Part shown: positions 37,745 through 50,998 of the stretch, piece after piece | How positions within the stretch are numbered: the first letter of the stretch is position 1 | Layout: each line of letters begins with the position of its first letter | Notes under the pieces: generated by a model | What the model saw: only the letters and a program-made list of their open reading frames with translations | What the model was told of the DNA's origin: nothing | Database searches by the model: none | Program-made: the position numbers and the translations under genes | Assembly: GCF_910592395.1 (NCBI RefSeq) | Contig: NC_088312.1 | Span: 5,392,001-5,456,000, forward strand | DNA: 64,000 bases | Reading direction: 5' to 3' | Origin: Lineus longissimus | Lineage: Eukaryota; Nemertea; Pilidiophora; Heteronemertea; Lineidae

Positions 37745-40101
37745 GTAAGAATCACCAGGATGGTCGAAATATAGGTTTTCTGAAAAAAAGTTTGCTGAGT
37801 TGGGAGTTCGGCATCGACTTCATACTTATTAGTGCTAATTTGGATTATTTTCGATTCCGTCTAACGTTAAGACTCGGTTATGGAACTTCTAAAGTTTGTT
37901 ATTTTGCAGAGCGTGCAAGCACTAGACTTTTTTTGGAAAGACAGTGGTCAGTTATCATACCAGTGGAAAATCTCATCGGCATGAACCCCTGTGCTAACGA
38001 CGACCATGGTTGTTGGGTGTTGTTTTCTGGAGGGAGGGGACTGGTTCCTTTAATCAATCTGATGGAAACACTTCCACTTACTTTGGTAACGATGTTGGTG
38101 GGGTAATTTCACTCTGTGTATATTACTTCTTTTGAAGTGAGCAGCAAAATACCTGACAGCATCGTTTTATAGGTTGCCTTGGCATTTGCATTCATTGACT
38201 TTTAGTCACTGACTCTCCTTCAACAAGAGACCTGTTGTAATCAACCCCAACTACCACATTACCAAATCGATGCAACTGTTCACAATTCCAGCTTCCGTAT
38301 CACGACCACTTCGACCTATTGATATCATTAATATGCAACAATCGCAAATAAAAAGCCTGTAAATTGATGCAAACAGTCGCTTACCTTGTTGGCTCGCGAT
38401 GTAAGATAAACTAATTTTAAAGCCAATATTTCGTGATATACATGTACGACAGAAAAACATCAAATAGTTACACATGTATTAAGTTGACCACCAAATACAA
38501 CCTTTTGAATCAATCATCAAACATCAACACGCAATTCGGTACCTGGATTGCGAAATATCCCGAATGATTCCGGACTCTCCCGAAGGGGAGCCTGGAGATA
38601 TTTTCTTGTGTTTCTTTCCAAACAAGTGGTGCACTCAAACAATGGATTCAGGTTTGTCAATTTCCCTGTTTTGATCATACGATTTTTCCACTTTCGGTTT
38701 AAGTTTTACGGTTTTTTTCCGGTTTTTTGCATTATCGCGCCTACTATTTCTATGCTGTGAGTATCCGCACGCCCCTCCTCCTTGTACTATATCGGTGACA
38801 TTAATCATTTTGACGGGCGAAGGATGCGGCACCAAAATACCGAGTTTTCCCCCTCTGAGAACGCATTACACAGAATCATAGGTAATTTAGAAACTTTAGA
38901 ATGTTGTCTTGTCAAGAATGTAGGGCCAGCGTGGGCCTTCTCCCTCTGTTTCCCAATCAGTGACAGTTAGAATGCCCTACATCAAAAGCATGGCGTATCA
39001 TTTTTTGGGAAAATTATTTTGACAATTACACATACTTCCTTTTCTAATAGGAGTCGACATTGAATGGTGATATTTGATTCTATCTGTTGGTTGATGTGCT
39101 CTCTCCAAACAGCTTTTGTGGTTATTTTGACTTTTTGCTGCATCCCGAAAAAAATTCTGATCGTCATTCCGGGTATCATTCTAATTACAACACCCTAAGT
39201 TTTTTTTCCTTGACAATATTTGAAATCAACCCCTCATTCCTTTAAAACTGAGTTTGCAGTTTCTGATATTATAAATTCTCCGTGTACAGAGTGATTGCGC
39301 AAGGACCCTGCAACTTATCAAAAATAATACGTCGCCTTGCCATTTGAATAATGTGGTGCTTTCTATGCAGGAACACGGGCGTGATTGACAGTTGGAAATG
39401 ATGAGTTGCTCCGTCATCCCGGTGTATCATCAGGCAGCCATTCTCGTCAAATTCAATAGTGTCTTTCTTTGTAATTAGTGTATTTTTTGTTGGAAGAGGT
39501 ACAACATGGTTCAGGATCCAAGCTTAGCTCAAGGTAGTTTCAATCTGTTAATTTCTGTGCCGATTTGACCGTATATTGCATTGGCGTATTTTTAATTTCA
39601 GTTCTAATCGTTGCTTTATCGTTGCTCTGCGGTTTTTCCTCCTTCAATTTTTTGTCGCGCGCGACACTTTCGGTGCCAAGCAATTTTTTTATAGGAATAT
39701 TAGGGTGCATGTGTATATGTAAAAGTTATTCCGTCTTTTATTGGAAATCCATTGATTTTTCCGTTCAGAAAGGACTTCGTGTATCGATTTGATATTACGT
39801 CAGTCTTTAAAATTCCCTCTTCAGGATTAATGTTTGACCGTAAGTACCATAAAAAACACAATTTTCGAAAAAATACTTTAACTGGCAGTTCTTTTCCTGT
39901 TCCAGATATTCGGAAAAGTAGAGGGTATTTTAGCTGGAAGTATTTTTTTCATTCAAGGACGGCTGTGACGCAATCTTTGACGCCTATTATTTTAATTCAG
40001 ACAAGAACACCACAAAATTACTAGACCTCTTACCTCAGTTCCTAAGTCAGTTACTGCTTTCTTCCTTCCTCGTCTTACCCTGTTTTCTGCTATCGTTTTA
40101 G
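37745..40101 (+). other. putative lin-28 intron 1, or 5' flank
   Basis: About 2.36 kb precede the first secure lin-28 exon. If the tentative exon at 37705 is right, this is an intron from gtaaga to ttttag. Short frames on both strands (for example 38251-38475 minus, 39565-39792 plus) look random and match nothing I know. The last 60 bases are pyrimidine-rich and form the acceptor tract. A TACATGTA palindrome lies at 38439-38446. Confidence 0.5.
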
Positions 40102-40208
40102 GGGGTCCTGGAGGCCGGAGAAGAGGAAAGTGCAAGTGGTTTAACGTGGTAAAGAAATACGGCTTTATCACCCCCGAAGACAACGGCCAAGATGTGTTTG
40201 TACATCAG
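40102..40208 (+). CDS. lin-28: lin-28 internal exon: first half of the cold-shock domain
   Basis: Lin-28 is a cytoplasmic/nuclear RNA-binding protein that binds let-7 precursors and mRNAs through a cold-shock domain and two CCHC zinc knuckles. This 107-bp exon reads 2 nt + 35 codons: a Gly/Arg-rich lead (GPGGRRRG), then CKWFNV (the aromatic first strand), KKYGFI at the RNP1 position, a short TPEDNGQD loop, and VFVHQ (RNP2). The acceptor is ...tatcgttttag|gg after a pyrimidine tract, and the donor is CATCAG|gtaaca. It enters in phase 1 and leaves in phase 0, and VFVHQ joins directly in frame to SVIQ of the exon at 53815. From memory, vertebrate LIN28 has an intron at this same point. The short loop is the invertebrate form. 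Odd point: the Gly normally following Lys in RNP1 (KGYGF/KGWGF) is Lys here. Other cold-shock families (Y-box) are less likely because the GFRSL...EEVEFEC continuation is lin-28-like. Confidence 0.95.
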
Positions 40209-42710
40209 GTAACAGATTTTTCACAATCCTCTGTTGTTGCAACTGTGTCATGTTTAAGTTCGTTATTACAAGTTGGCCGTGGTGGTTTTTTTCGGATTTC
40301 AGATTTTAGTCAAGCTCTTCCTTTTTTTACCGGCGAGGTAGTTATCAATGCTTCTGCGGTAGTATTGTAGTGCTATACCAGAAAGTATCACAAGAACAAA
40401 CAGGAAGTCATCTGTATTGTCGTCCACTTAAACGCCACCATTATTATCTCAGTAAACCTTTCTTCACCGACGATAAAACCGGTTTGAAGGTATCTTTCAG
40501 CTTGCGTTTTGAAATTTCACGCACGAGTGAAACGGTTTGTGAATTTCTTTACACGCCTTGTTATAACGTTTATCTATTTTGCCAAAGTGCAAAATCACTC
40601 AATATGACTGTCGGCCCAGCAGCATATGCTACGCCTCCATAGTGCATTTACACTGAATGAGCAAGAATGCAGAGATAGCGGTTGGTGTACTACATGTACA
40701 TTGTATACTGCCGTTAATGGTTTTTCCCCCAAATTCAGTTGGTACGTGAACATATTCTGTAACGATTGGTCAGTACTTTCATTTGAATAAGTTTTCATTT
40801 ATTTGATTATCAGAAACGGTAAAATGTGTTAACGACCTCCACCATCAGAAAAAAGGAGTAAATTTAAATAAATAGCCATGCTGATAGTTTTTGTTGATAA
40901 TGTTGTATGTACAGTTTTCAATTGATATGTACACAGTCTCCGCTGTGACTCTGTTATTAATGCACAAGAGTATTATAAATGTGTTGAGTGTCCAATTTAT
41001 CATATTTATGGGCATTGATCTTAATCATAGGATACTGATATGCCAAAGATGAGTAATTGTGATGTCTTTTCGAACACTGCTCCATAATATTTATTGATAA
41101 CTGTCAGAGCAATCAACTTAAACACCACTTTATTAACTTTCGTTTTTCCAGCAACTGTGAAACAATGAAATTAGTCAAATATTTCGGGTCGTTAACACGG
41201 GCAAAATCTATCCTATCAGTTGTCTTTTCCGATTTTTCTTACGATGGGGATCCGAAAGGGGGTGGTCAGTCCTGCTGTTTCTCTTAAGACCAGTTCTTTT
41301 ATTACCAGTTTTTTCAATGGCCCTCAAAACAACTTGAGAATCATTTTTGAAAGAAACAAGCTTCTCTCAGCTTTGGTCAAATAAGCTTCCTTTAATGAAA
41401 GAACTCCACGTTTACACTGCATTTCTGATGAATATTAGTTGGCAGAAGTTGTTGTCAAATGGAACGAGCTACCAGGCCACAACCAGATTAATGGAACGTT
41501 GGCATAAGATGTTCCCGATAAGGGTGTCTTTTTTCGAAGCTAAACGTGTATTATCTAAGATATACAAGTATATCCTATACTTGGTCACACAGGAGTAAAA
41601 TTTAAAGAAAATTTATTTTTTTTAATTAATTAAAAAGTGGGTTTTCAGGATTGTTCACTAAAAGTTACAACAAGTAACTGATTTTCTGTTACGCTTCAAA
41701 CTACTGCTACAGTCTTTCCTGTTTACGAGACGGTATTGTAACCGCCATTATATGGCAAATCTGATCTTAGGATAGTTTTGCTTGAGCCCTAAAGGATGAC
41801 ATGGTATCTTAAGAAAGCTATCACAGCATTGTAACCAACAACAATAGTCATGAAAGTCATCTTTCTGATGTAGTTCGTGGTAAGTATTTGAAGAGCGATA
41901 CTATTCATACTTTCTTTCTATTACATTGTACAAAGCCTATCAGAAGCGTGTAGCTATTGTCCATCAGTACTCTGCCATTACCATGTGCCTATTATTAGAG
42001 ATGGTTGCTGATCTTTTGAATGTCTTTTGACTGCTTCGTGCTTTATGATGAACTTTGAGGTTTCCCTACCCCTGTCCATTTAGTGTTGTAATAGAGCTAT
42101 TGTATCGCTATTATGTGTGTCAGCGAGTAGCATTGTTTCGTTAGAATATATATGATTTTTTTAAAGCAATTATAGTTTTGATACTTCTGGTGGTGAGAAC
42201 GTATTTTGCGATTTTATCCCGGAATTCTTGCCCCAGTCCATTGAAGTATGCTCCGAATCTCTCCAAATAACTGCCATGGCATATGATTTTTAATGCTTTT
42301 AGAGTCAACTTGATCTCTTTTTAAGTGAACTTTTATGCTCCGCCAGCCTCCATGAATAAGTTGCTATTATGTTGCAAAAGCTTATTCTTTTGAAACTGAT
42401 GCCTTATTGAATCGTATTATGACGGAATCAAACAAAGTCGCGTGTTCGCCTATTCACCAAACTGCCGTAGTGTTTTGATAGCCTTCGGTGAAGAGCATTA
42501 GAATGTCTCTCTTCAGCAACCACGATTTCAACTCCGGGGTGGTGTAAAATTGGAAACAGATACTTCAGGGTTCGAATATTTCAATACAGCAACCTGCTGT
42601 ACTCGCCAAGTGGCGTGGAGAAAATTATCCTGGACTACGCACCAAACCTCAACTGTTATTTTTGACAGGCAACACCAGATAAAAGTAGTAAATTAAAATG
42701 AAAGTAAAAA

Positions 42711-42738
42711 TAATATGATAATATGATAATATGATATG
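42711..42738 (+). repeat. 9-bp AT-rich tandem repeat
   Basis: About three units of ATATGATA with an extra A (taatatgataatatgataat). Confidence 0.85.
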
Positions 42739-43679
42739 ACTCGAAATTGAAATTGGCATTGGCGGAAAAAAAGAAAGTTTGTAGTGACTCATTTTGGTAC
42801 ATATTCTAATTATATTTCATCCGTAAAATAAATCCAAAATTATCGAAATGCGATCAGAATGATGCCCTTTAGCCGGAAACAAATTTTCTGTTGTTCGTTA
42901 CACTTTCTGTCAATTTCATCCGCAGCTGTCTTTCCCGAAGTCATTTAGAGTTAAAATCGCAATCATTTTGAAAAGCTGCAATTTTAAGTTAGTGGATTTA
43001 AGCGGATCTATTTTGTCTACGTTTTGAAATCAACATTTAAATACTGTCTTATCTTTAAACGATGGGTTACCATGGGAGCGGTGTCTAATGCAGGTACATG
43101 TAACATACGGGTTCGCATCTATGTTGAACGCGTACACCTTTTGGTTTCTGGCATATACCAATCCGTGAAATTTCAATATCCAGCCATGAGGTACTATATT
43201 ATTACTTAATTATTGGTTAAGTTTGCAAGTTGATCTATTTGGAGTAACTAAGATCTAGCGTTACTATTACGTCGAATACGATTTCAGAATTATATCTTGT
43301 AGCAAAACGTGCCAGTACCTGATATACACCATCATTTCCTTCTTCAGTTCCGCCTTTTCTGGGTTGATTACATTCTCTACATGCTCAAAATAACCTCTCA
43401 TGCCGCATCTTTTCAGACCAAGCGTGACCTACAAGACTACGTGTGATCAGCATTTATCCAATTAGTGTGACAAGTCGTCAGTGATGTGCATTTCATATCC
43501 GTCAAAGTTTTGATCCATCTCAGAGAATTGGAGGGGGTCGTTGCATGCGCGAAGACTATTTCCGTTAAGTTGAAGGCGAACCTTCTAGTATGTGGTGAAG
43601 TCACTACCAATTTCATTTGAATGATATACCTTCATTTCCATTTTATCATCTTCCCTCTCTTGGACTGGTCGAGGTGCTT

Positions 43680-43719
43680 GGTGAGATTGGGCCAGAAAGG
43701 TTGAGATTGGGGCCAGAAA
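43680..43719 (+). repeat. 20-bp direct duplication
   Basis: GGTGAGATTGGGCCAGAAA is followed directly by GGTTGAGATTGGGGCCAGAA with two single-base insertions. Confidence 0.85.
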
Positions 43720-46598
43720 CCCTCACGATGTCGCCTTCACACTGCTGTTCCTGACAAGGACCTTCTCTGCCGATTCCCATTGGTTCTGCTATCAATTCTT
43801 GGTATGAAAAGAAAATTGATTAATGCTGTGGTAGCGATGACGTCAATGTTTGTGGTGGGGATCGGAAAGGCGAATTCTCAGTACTGTATCTCAGTTTTGC
43901 GCAAGGAATTGATACCGAACTGGAAATATTGGCCGGATCGATTTCCCCTTTCAGAAAATTAGGGTCGACCATTTCGGAGAACTGATTTCCAACGAAAGCG
44001 ATTGGGAAAATAACTAAGAAACCATTTCCCAACCACCGTTTCATCAGAGAGTTTTGTTTTGAAGTTAACCGTTGATATAGCATGCATCCACTACGTCCTT
44101 CGCCGATGACAATCGTCATAAATCCCCATTGTCCAATCCAGCCTCCCCTCTCCATTGTAATTATCATCTCTCCAATAGGCATGATGCTCTGTCATCCCCT
44201 AATGGTGATTTCCATGTGGATTACGGTCCATCAGCGTCGCAGGGTCTTCCCTAAACCCCTGATGAGGATCAAGCACGCTGTGACGGTGATGGGAGTAAGC
44301 AGGAGGCAGCGAGATTGCTAACTCTTCCATAGTCAAACTGATTGTTTCCTATTGTCCACTATGGGTGCGTTCATTTACTAAAAGTATTCGCTTGGTCCGC
44401 TTCGGACGTGATCTCCTGTGTGGTGTTGAGGAGCTAGGGTCTTCTTCGAGGCTCAAATTCATTTTACGGGTGACAGAGCACTCTTTTGAATATTCAGGAT
44501 TTCCGTTTCATGATATCAGGACATTTTGCAGCTTTACTGTAATAGAAATAAACTTTTTTAGCTTTTGGGAAGCCTTCAAAAAAACATTTTCGGTAACACA
44601 ATTATGTAGCTATGGAGGTTTTCCAGTTGCCGACCTATGCTATGTTCCATGCAAACCTTTTGGCAACCAATTATGGAAGAACGTTGGTTGTGTTGACGGA
44701 CACTTGGCCATGGTCCAAGCTGACCGATCACATAGTAGCTTGGCCAGTGATCTGATCCAACTCAAGTGGATTGCCGCCAATGGACCCCGGCCAAGTCTTG
44801 ATTGTCTATGCTGTCGATACATCACATGCAATATAACTAGACAGATGATTTTTCATTCGTGATATTTGATCTTCATTTACCAGTGAGCAACACTTCTGGG
44901 CCTTGAATGCGTCAGATATGCCGGGCTATTCAATCAGTCATGATAGTCGATTGATAGTGGTCAATCAGTTCTGTGTTTGAAACAGCAGCGTGAGGTCACT
45001 GGTCATTTCGAAGTCCTTTGATCAGGACTACGATGATTTGCAGACCCGTCTTGCAGAGGGTAGGGATATAAATTACTCTACAACATAAAGACTTGGTTCT
45101 GAAAAGAGCAGAGGTTTGGCCCGTGATGTTTAAAGCTGATGAATGATCTCGTTACTAGGTTGGACATCCAAAGAAATAGACAATTGTTTATAAGATTCCA
45201 AAATCAGTTGTTAAGTCTTGCTTCTTTTTATGGGTCGTTTTTTCAGCTATGGATAACCAACTTCTTCGCCTTATTGGCCAATGTTTCGTGGATATATTTT
45301 TATTTATTGGGTGACGCACGACAGCTTATTCAGTTTAGCTTAATATCAAAGTAACTGAGCCAATATTTTAATTTTGCCGATGGCGAGAAACGGTTCCAGC
45401 CGCCTCATTAGTTATGTCTTATTGCAGTCCTGCCTTAAGGTTAGAAGCCTCTTAATTCCTTACACTACTTCAGATATGACTTATATCGACCCAACTAGTG
45501 ACAGCCATGTTCAACATGGACAAAGCCATTATGCGCGCCTTGCGCCTTGAGTAACAAAAAAGATAACTGGGATGAGTGTCAGGCGCAGAGGGGGCTGTGC
45601 CAAATGCCACGTGATATCAGACGTGATTATGCGTCTCTCGCGATATTTTAATTAGGGGACTTCAGGTGAGCATGGTGATGGGTGGAGTCTCGCGCAGACG
45701 TTTGTTCACAAATAGTTCAGAAGGATATTGTCATGAAGTTACACTCCTTCCGGTAACGAACACTTGGTATCTCTCTGCGAATGACACCACTGTGGGTAAA
45801 TCCTGTGTCGCGGTTAATTCAGAACTGAGCCTTGAGCATTCTAGCATTGGACTAAGTCTAACTCAACATCATTGCCTTCCTAAACTGATCAAATTCGCTA
45901 AGCTATTGCTAACCGCTCTCTGATTGGCTACACGTAGTAAATTTCCTTCGGCAAGCTCAACGAATTTATCCTGATTTGCTCTTCTTAAGATAAATACTTA
46001 GTAAAATCTGAGAGAACCTATATGGCTGATGTATAATGGATTTTGAATGTGCTAATTCCTAATGAGCTAAAGAGGCCTGGTTTTCAAAATGTTTCTGATC
46101 AATAAATCCATTAACGTTGAAGGTAACCTTATACCGGAGTGAAGTCAAATTAGATCTAGGTGTTCTTAGAATACTGGTCAACGACTAGATCTTCAGAGCC
46201 TAGGGAAGCGTTATCTTTGGTGTAAATTTCCACTGCTGGATGTTTTGCTTTGGTATGACCTGAAGCCCTTTACCCTTCTTGACCAAACAAATAGAGCATG
46301 AGACATAATCTAATGCCTCAAATTCAAACTTCGAATGGCCACGGAGCCAAAACCGAGAAGCAAGCCACAGTTATAACATGGAACTATGGAACCTATTGTA
46401 GAGACGTCCGTGGTTATGATTACCAATATTATGCTCAGCCTGGCAACGCTCACATCAAACTTTGCCGTCATTTCGATTGCTTCTCCCAAGTCATACATAT
46501 TTGTTACCTCTACTTACGTTGCATCATAGAGAGAGGGGTTTCACTCCCCTGAAGGCATGTGAAATTGCCAGCTATATTTCTACAAGCCAAATAGTAAG

Positions 46599-46612
46599 GT
46601 TTCCATGGAAAC
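46599..46612. promoter_or_regulatory. X-box palindrome (RFX-type)
   Basis: GTTTCCATGGAAAC is a perfect 14-bp palindrome that fits GTTNCCATGGNAAC, the dimeric site of RFX transcription factors. It lies inside the large lin-28 intron, and a second exact fit lies at 57643 in the next intron. Function is inferred from the motif only. Confidence 0.5.
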
Positions 46613-49600
46613 GCTGTGACTGCCTACATATGCTTGCAGAATTGTCCATAATCTGAGGGTCAGGGTGATGCATATATGTACATTGCAGAACGGGGTACCC
46701 CTCTTAAGGCTACCAGTACTTTAGATTGGGTCTGGGCGGTTGAGTCTCATAATTATTCAACAGCTAGTATCCGAGTTATCAGGTCATTCGGTTAGTGTGT
46801 CCGTAGCTCTTTACGATAACCATGGGGTTCTCTGGTGGATGATATATGATAGGGTGACTGATTTGACTGCCAATCAGCAAATGAATTAGGGTAACATGAA
46901 ACTTGATTTACCATACAATGCATGTACATCAGAACTTCTCAGATAATTTAAACAATCCGCACTGAAACGTTGCTCCCAGGCTCCGTTGGATGTCGAAAAC
47001 CACGGCCTGATCCGTTACTGCACGTCCTCCGTTCTCCATGCTTTTTTTTATATGTGCATATAAAATATATGTTAGGAATGTCCAAATCAACCCTTTGATA
47101 CTACAAATGCAACATTCGATCTGCTAATGGCCTTCATGGTTGATGAGCAGATGGCTAAACGTAGGTGAAACACCATTGACCAAGCCTTCACTTGACGGCT
47201 GAATGACCATTGATGTCCACTCGGCTGCTAGACACGATGACCGTGGCTCCCTGGTCATTATCAACGCTCAGCAGGGAAAGGGAGCTCAATGTGCTGATAA
47301 TGAGCAACCTAAAGAAATACTCTGCCTCGCCCTTTATTTCGAACCCTTGTACATCTGAACACTGAGCACTCCGCATTGCATAGATGTTTCAGTCTCTTTG
47401 GGTGGAGACGATTTTACGTTCTGGGGGATTCATCAATTGTCTAATGAGGACTTTACTTTTTCTCAGCCTTTCGAAAGATTTTGAGTAACCCTTGCCATGT
47501 TCGCGTTCAGAGTAGCCACACAGGATTCAGGTTTCAATTCACCTTTGCCTTTCTTCTCAAAATCGATCTCCGGCGTCCTGTTCCATTTGGCGGCAAAAGA
47601 GCAATACCTTCATTGATTAATATTTGTAATATGTCTATTTGCCTTAATAGATGATTGTTCACTGACGAGTTGGACTGTGGTCCGATTCTGAGATGATATT
47701 CCTTATTGGGGTCTGAAATATTTCTTGCAACGGACAAGGGCATTTTCTGTAGTATTCTCATTCAATTCGTCTCTAGTTTTATGAGGCAATGTTGAGCAAA
47801 GGTCGGCATTCCATTATTGCATTCGTTTGGTGATATCCAACATTCGAAAAAGTACGGAATGTCGTTAGTTCAATGGGCCAAGCTACTTCTGTTACCGTAT
47901 GTTTTGATATTAGCGTGATAAATGTGCATCTTCGCTCTCCTGACGCGGTCGTTTATTGTCATTAATTGACACTTAAGTCGTTTTGATAGTGACCATTGCA
48001 CCGGCCTGAACTCCAGCCGAACACTGGCAGTCAGGAGTGACGGATGGACCCATCTATCTCGTAAGGACATACCAACCACCCATGCCACACACGTAATGGC
48101 CGCTTGACCCATCCCTTGCTTTCTTAAGTGGCAAAATGTTCTATTTTCATTCGCGATCAAAATATTTTCATCTTCCCTTTTTCGTGTCAAGCAAAGTTCA
48201 CTGGATTCATTAAAAAAATACGAGAATCTCTTTTCTTGGCAGCCCTGTATTGACTTTTATGGTCATGGTCGTTCTTCCTTACGAAATTATAACATTATAC
48301 ATGGAATGATTGCAAAATACATGACTTTGATCGCTTTTGGGTTGATATATTACAAGGAAATCGAACCAAAGGGACGGGGATGCAATATCGGACAACTTGG
48401 TATCGCCATAGCATAGGTCTTTCGAAACTGAACATATTGAACGGCTTCGAAAGAATTGTGCAGATACCTGGATCAAATTGAAATCCAGAAGCGCGGTCTC
48501 AAATCGGTGAAAGAGTATGTCAACATGTACGAGCTCATCCACCCTCGTGATGTAGTAGTTGTACGTACAAAGTTAATCAAAATATTATTCAGATTTCTCT
48601 TCTCGTTGAAATATTTGCTTTGATACAGAGTAGTTTCTACGACCTGCTGGCTCAGATAAATGTATTGCACTCACTAAATGCGCGTTTGACCACAATGTCG
48701 TTAACCAAGGAATGTTAATTCATTGAGAAAATATTGAAATGTTACACCTTATCTTACGCCAGGAGCAAAATTCCTTGAGAAGGCTTTTCACGCATGTGCA
48801 GTTGGATGCTGTCCTCACCATGACTTCCGGCTAAATATAGCCACCTTGTCCGAATGAAATAGTTTTGTATGTGCTACCGGATGTCCTGGCTAAAACCAGC
48901 TTGAAAAGAAACGGTCAAATATCTCTGGTTATTTGTGGTCAGGGGACACTTTGCTAGTATTCTTGTCTATAACATGGGATACATTGTATTGCATTGTTAG
49001 CTGTTTCGTAATCGGTGTTGGACATTTTGGACGAAAGGTTGTTCACACGGTGGTTGCGGTCAGCTTCCGTGGGAATGACACAGATATAGCCGTTCTCCGG
49101 AAGTACCAGTTTCTATTTATGAAAAAGACAGGATTATTCTATACATGATTTTATGAGAGGCAAGGAATATCTTTAGTTTGATCTGCTGGTAATTTTGATA
49201 TCTTAGAACATCATCCTAAACAAAAGCTCGATTCCAGACCTTCATGGTTCAGGGTAGCCATTCAACACTGAAAATTCATATTTTCACCTGAGACAATTCA
49301 AATATTTGATTAACGCGGTGTGGCCATCAACATCACCGGTACATCATTGTCGATGGTGTATAACCTCGTTCGTTATTTTCTCTCACGTCCATATTACCGG
49401 ATAGAATTAATCAGTCTCATTCTTGGGCATGTCGCTAGCAAATAATAAACATTTGGCTTTTTCATGAAACGTATATGACTCGGATGTTGTCTGACATTTT
49501 CGTGACCATAAAGAAAACAGTTAAGACCATTGTTTGAAGTTAACGAATCAATCCATTGACCAAATCTAAATAGCCATTTGGAATCTAAACAATAAAATGT

Positions 49601-50665
49601 CAATGCTGTATCAGTCGTTTTCATGGTTTTGTCAATTTATTTGTATCTTTTGTCTGGTGGTAGTAAACAACGCCCATATATGTTTTGAAATGATTTATAT
49701 TAGTAGGAAATAAACCAAGCTGTCACAAAGGATGGACTCCTATATCATTTATCATTTTTATCGGGCATGCCTGGCATGAGGTGGTGATAGGTCATTAGGA
49801 TCAACTCCAGGCCATTGTTGGTCATTTTGTTATATATAAATATATATACTAGGCTATCATCGAGCGTTTGTATCACGTTCATGGTAATTATCGTATTAAT
49901 ACGCATGGAATTGTTGATGAACCGTTAAGTATTAATCATACATACATCGTTAGCACTGTCATTAGACTTACATCGACATGCAGCCGTCATCATGCATGCA
50001 TGGTCATGAAAGGAGGACAAGACGAACACACGAGGAGTGCTGTCTGGATTATCTTGTTCGAACCGTTTCCGATTGATTTATCTACATGTATACGCAGATT
50101 CGTCTCAAAGACACATTCCAAAAATGATGAGCTGGCTTACAGAAAGTGCCGAACTCCTTAACGAACTTCAAGTCCTTTTATGTTAGCTACATGGTTCACC
50201 TGGTTCATGGTTCTAAATCAGTCAAAATGATGAAACCACTTCTGATGGAAAGAATCGACGAACAAGGGAAATCGACGAGAAAAAAAATGGTAAAGGTCCT
50301 TGTCTCCCATGTACGTCGTAGTAGTCGCACTATGGTGATACCTCCTTCTGAAACTGAGAAACGGCAAATCTTAATTTAAATAAATCAACCCTTTCGAATA
50401 ATGGCCATTTTCTACGAGTTGTCATTTCGTTTAGTGCCAGTGAAAGTAATTACAGCCCACTTCTAACCACAAGTCAAAGGACGAAATTTGCATTTCCCTT
50501 TCAAGGAGGATTGGATATCCCTGCATCTGATTGATAATGATTATTATTATGAAGCTGGGGCCTGATGCTGATTTATGTGAAATGGAAGATGGTTGTGATA
50601 TTAATCTCCTGAGAAAGAACTGACTGGGAACAATGAGTAGACGCGGCCATGGTATTGTTGAATGA

Positions 50666-50998
50666 CCATCCCAAGCGTGCCGCGTGTCGGACGTGGAAAA
50701 AAATATCTCCGAGATCTGTCAAAGTTTAGCGATGTCGCTGTTGACGGACAATTGGCTCTCTCCTGGGAAAAGTAAAGCCTTTCTGATTAGATATGCTCAG
50801 TCGGGAGGGGTTTATTTGACACCGGAAGGAATGGCCAGGTTCCCTATTTATCCATGTCGGAAGCTCGGTCACCTTGCAGGCGTACAGTGGGTCTTCAGGG
50901 ATGCCCATTGTCTCAGCACTACCTTCAAAGAAAAGAGCTCGGTTCGTGTGAAGAAAGTTGCCTCCCGGAGAGTTGATTGTGTTGACGTGGTTTAAAGG
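50666..50998 (+). CDS. unrecognised open frame in a GC-richer intronic island
   Basis: About 109 codons are open between TGA 50663-50665 and TAA 50993-50995 (first possible start GTG 50684; ATG only at about 50732). It has mixed, plausible residues (YAQSGGVYLTPEGMARF, CRKLGHLAGVQWVF) and no low-complexity bias. It matches no family I know. It sits inside the lin-28 intron, so it would be a nested gene, an alternative exon or a relic. A minus frame (50726-50908) overlaps it. Confidence 0.18.

Noticed and set aside
40146-40370. Frame running from the cold-shock exon through the donor into the intron
   Set aside because: It is simple read-through past a good donor. The residues after VFVHQ no longer resemble the family, while the exon at 53815 does.
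44365-44862. Longest open frame in the window, about 165 codons, plus strand
   Set aside because: It starts at GTG and has no recognisable motif or codon pattern. At this A+T content one frame of this length is expected by chance over six frames of 64 kb.
46811-46830. ATAACCATGGGGTTC and similar CCATGG sites considered as X-boxes
   Set aside because: Only one half-site or the CCATGG core matches.
22800-50493. Octamer/POU motifs (ATGCAAAT at 22800-22807, ATTTGCAT at 50486-50493)
   Set aside because: An 8-mer of this composition is expected several times in 64 kb on both strands.
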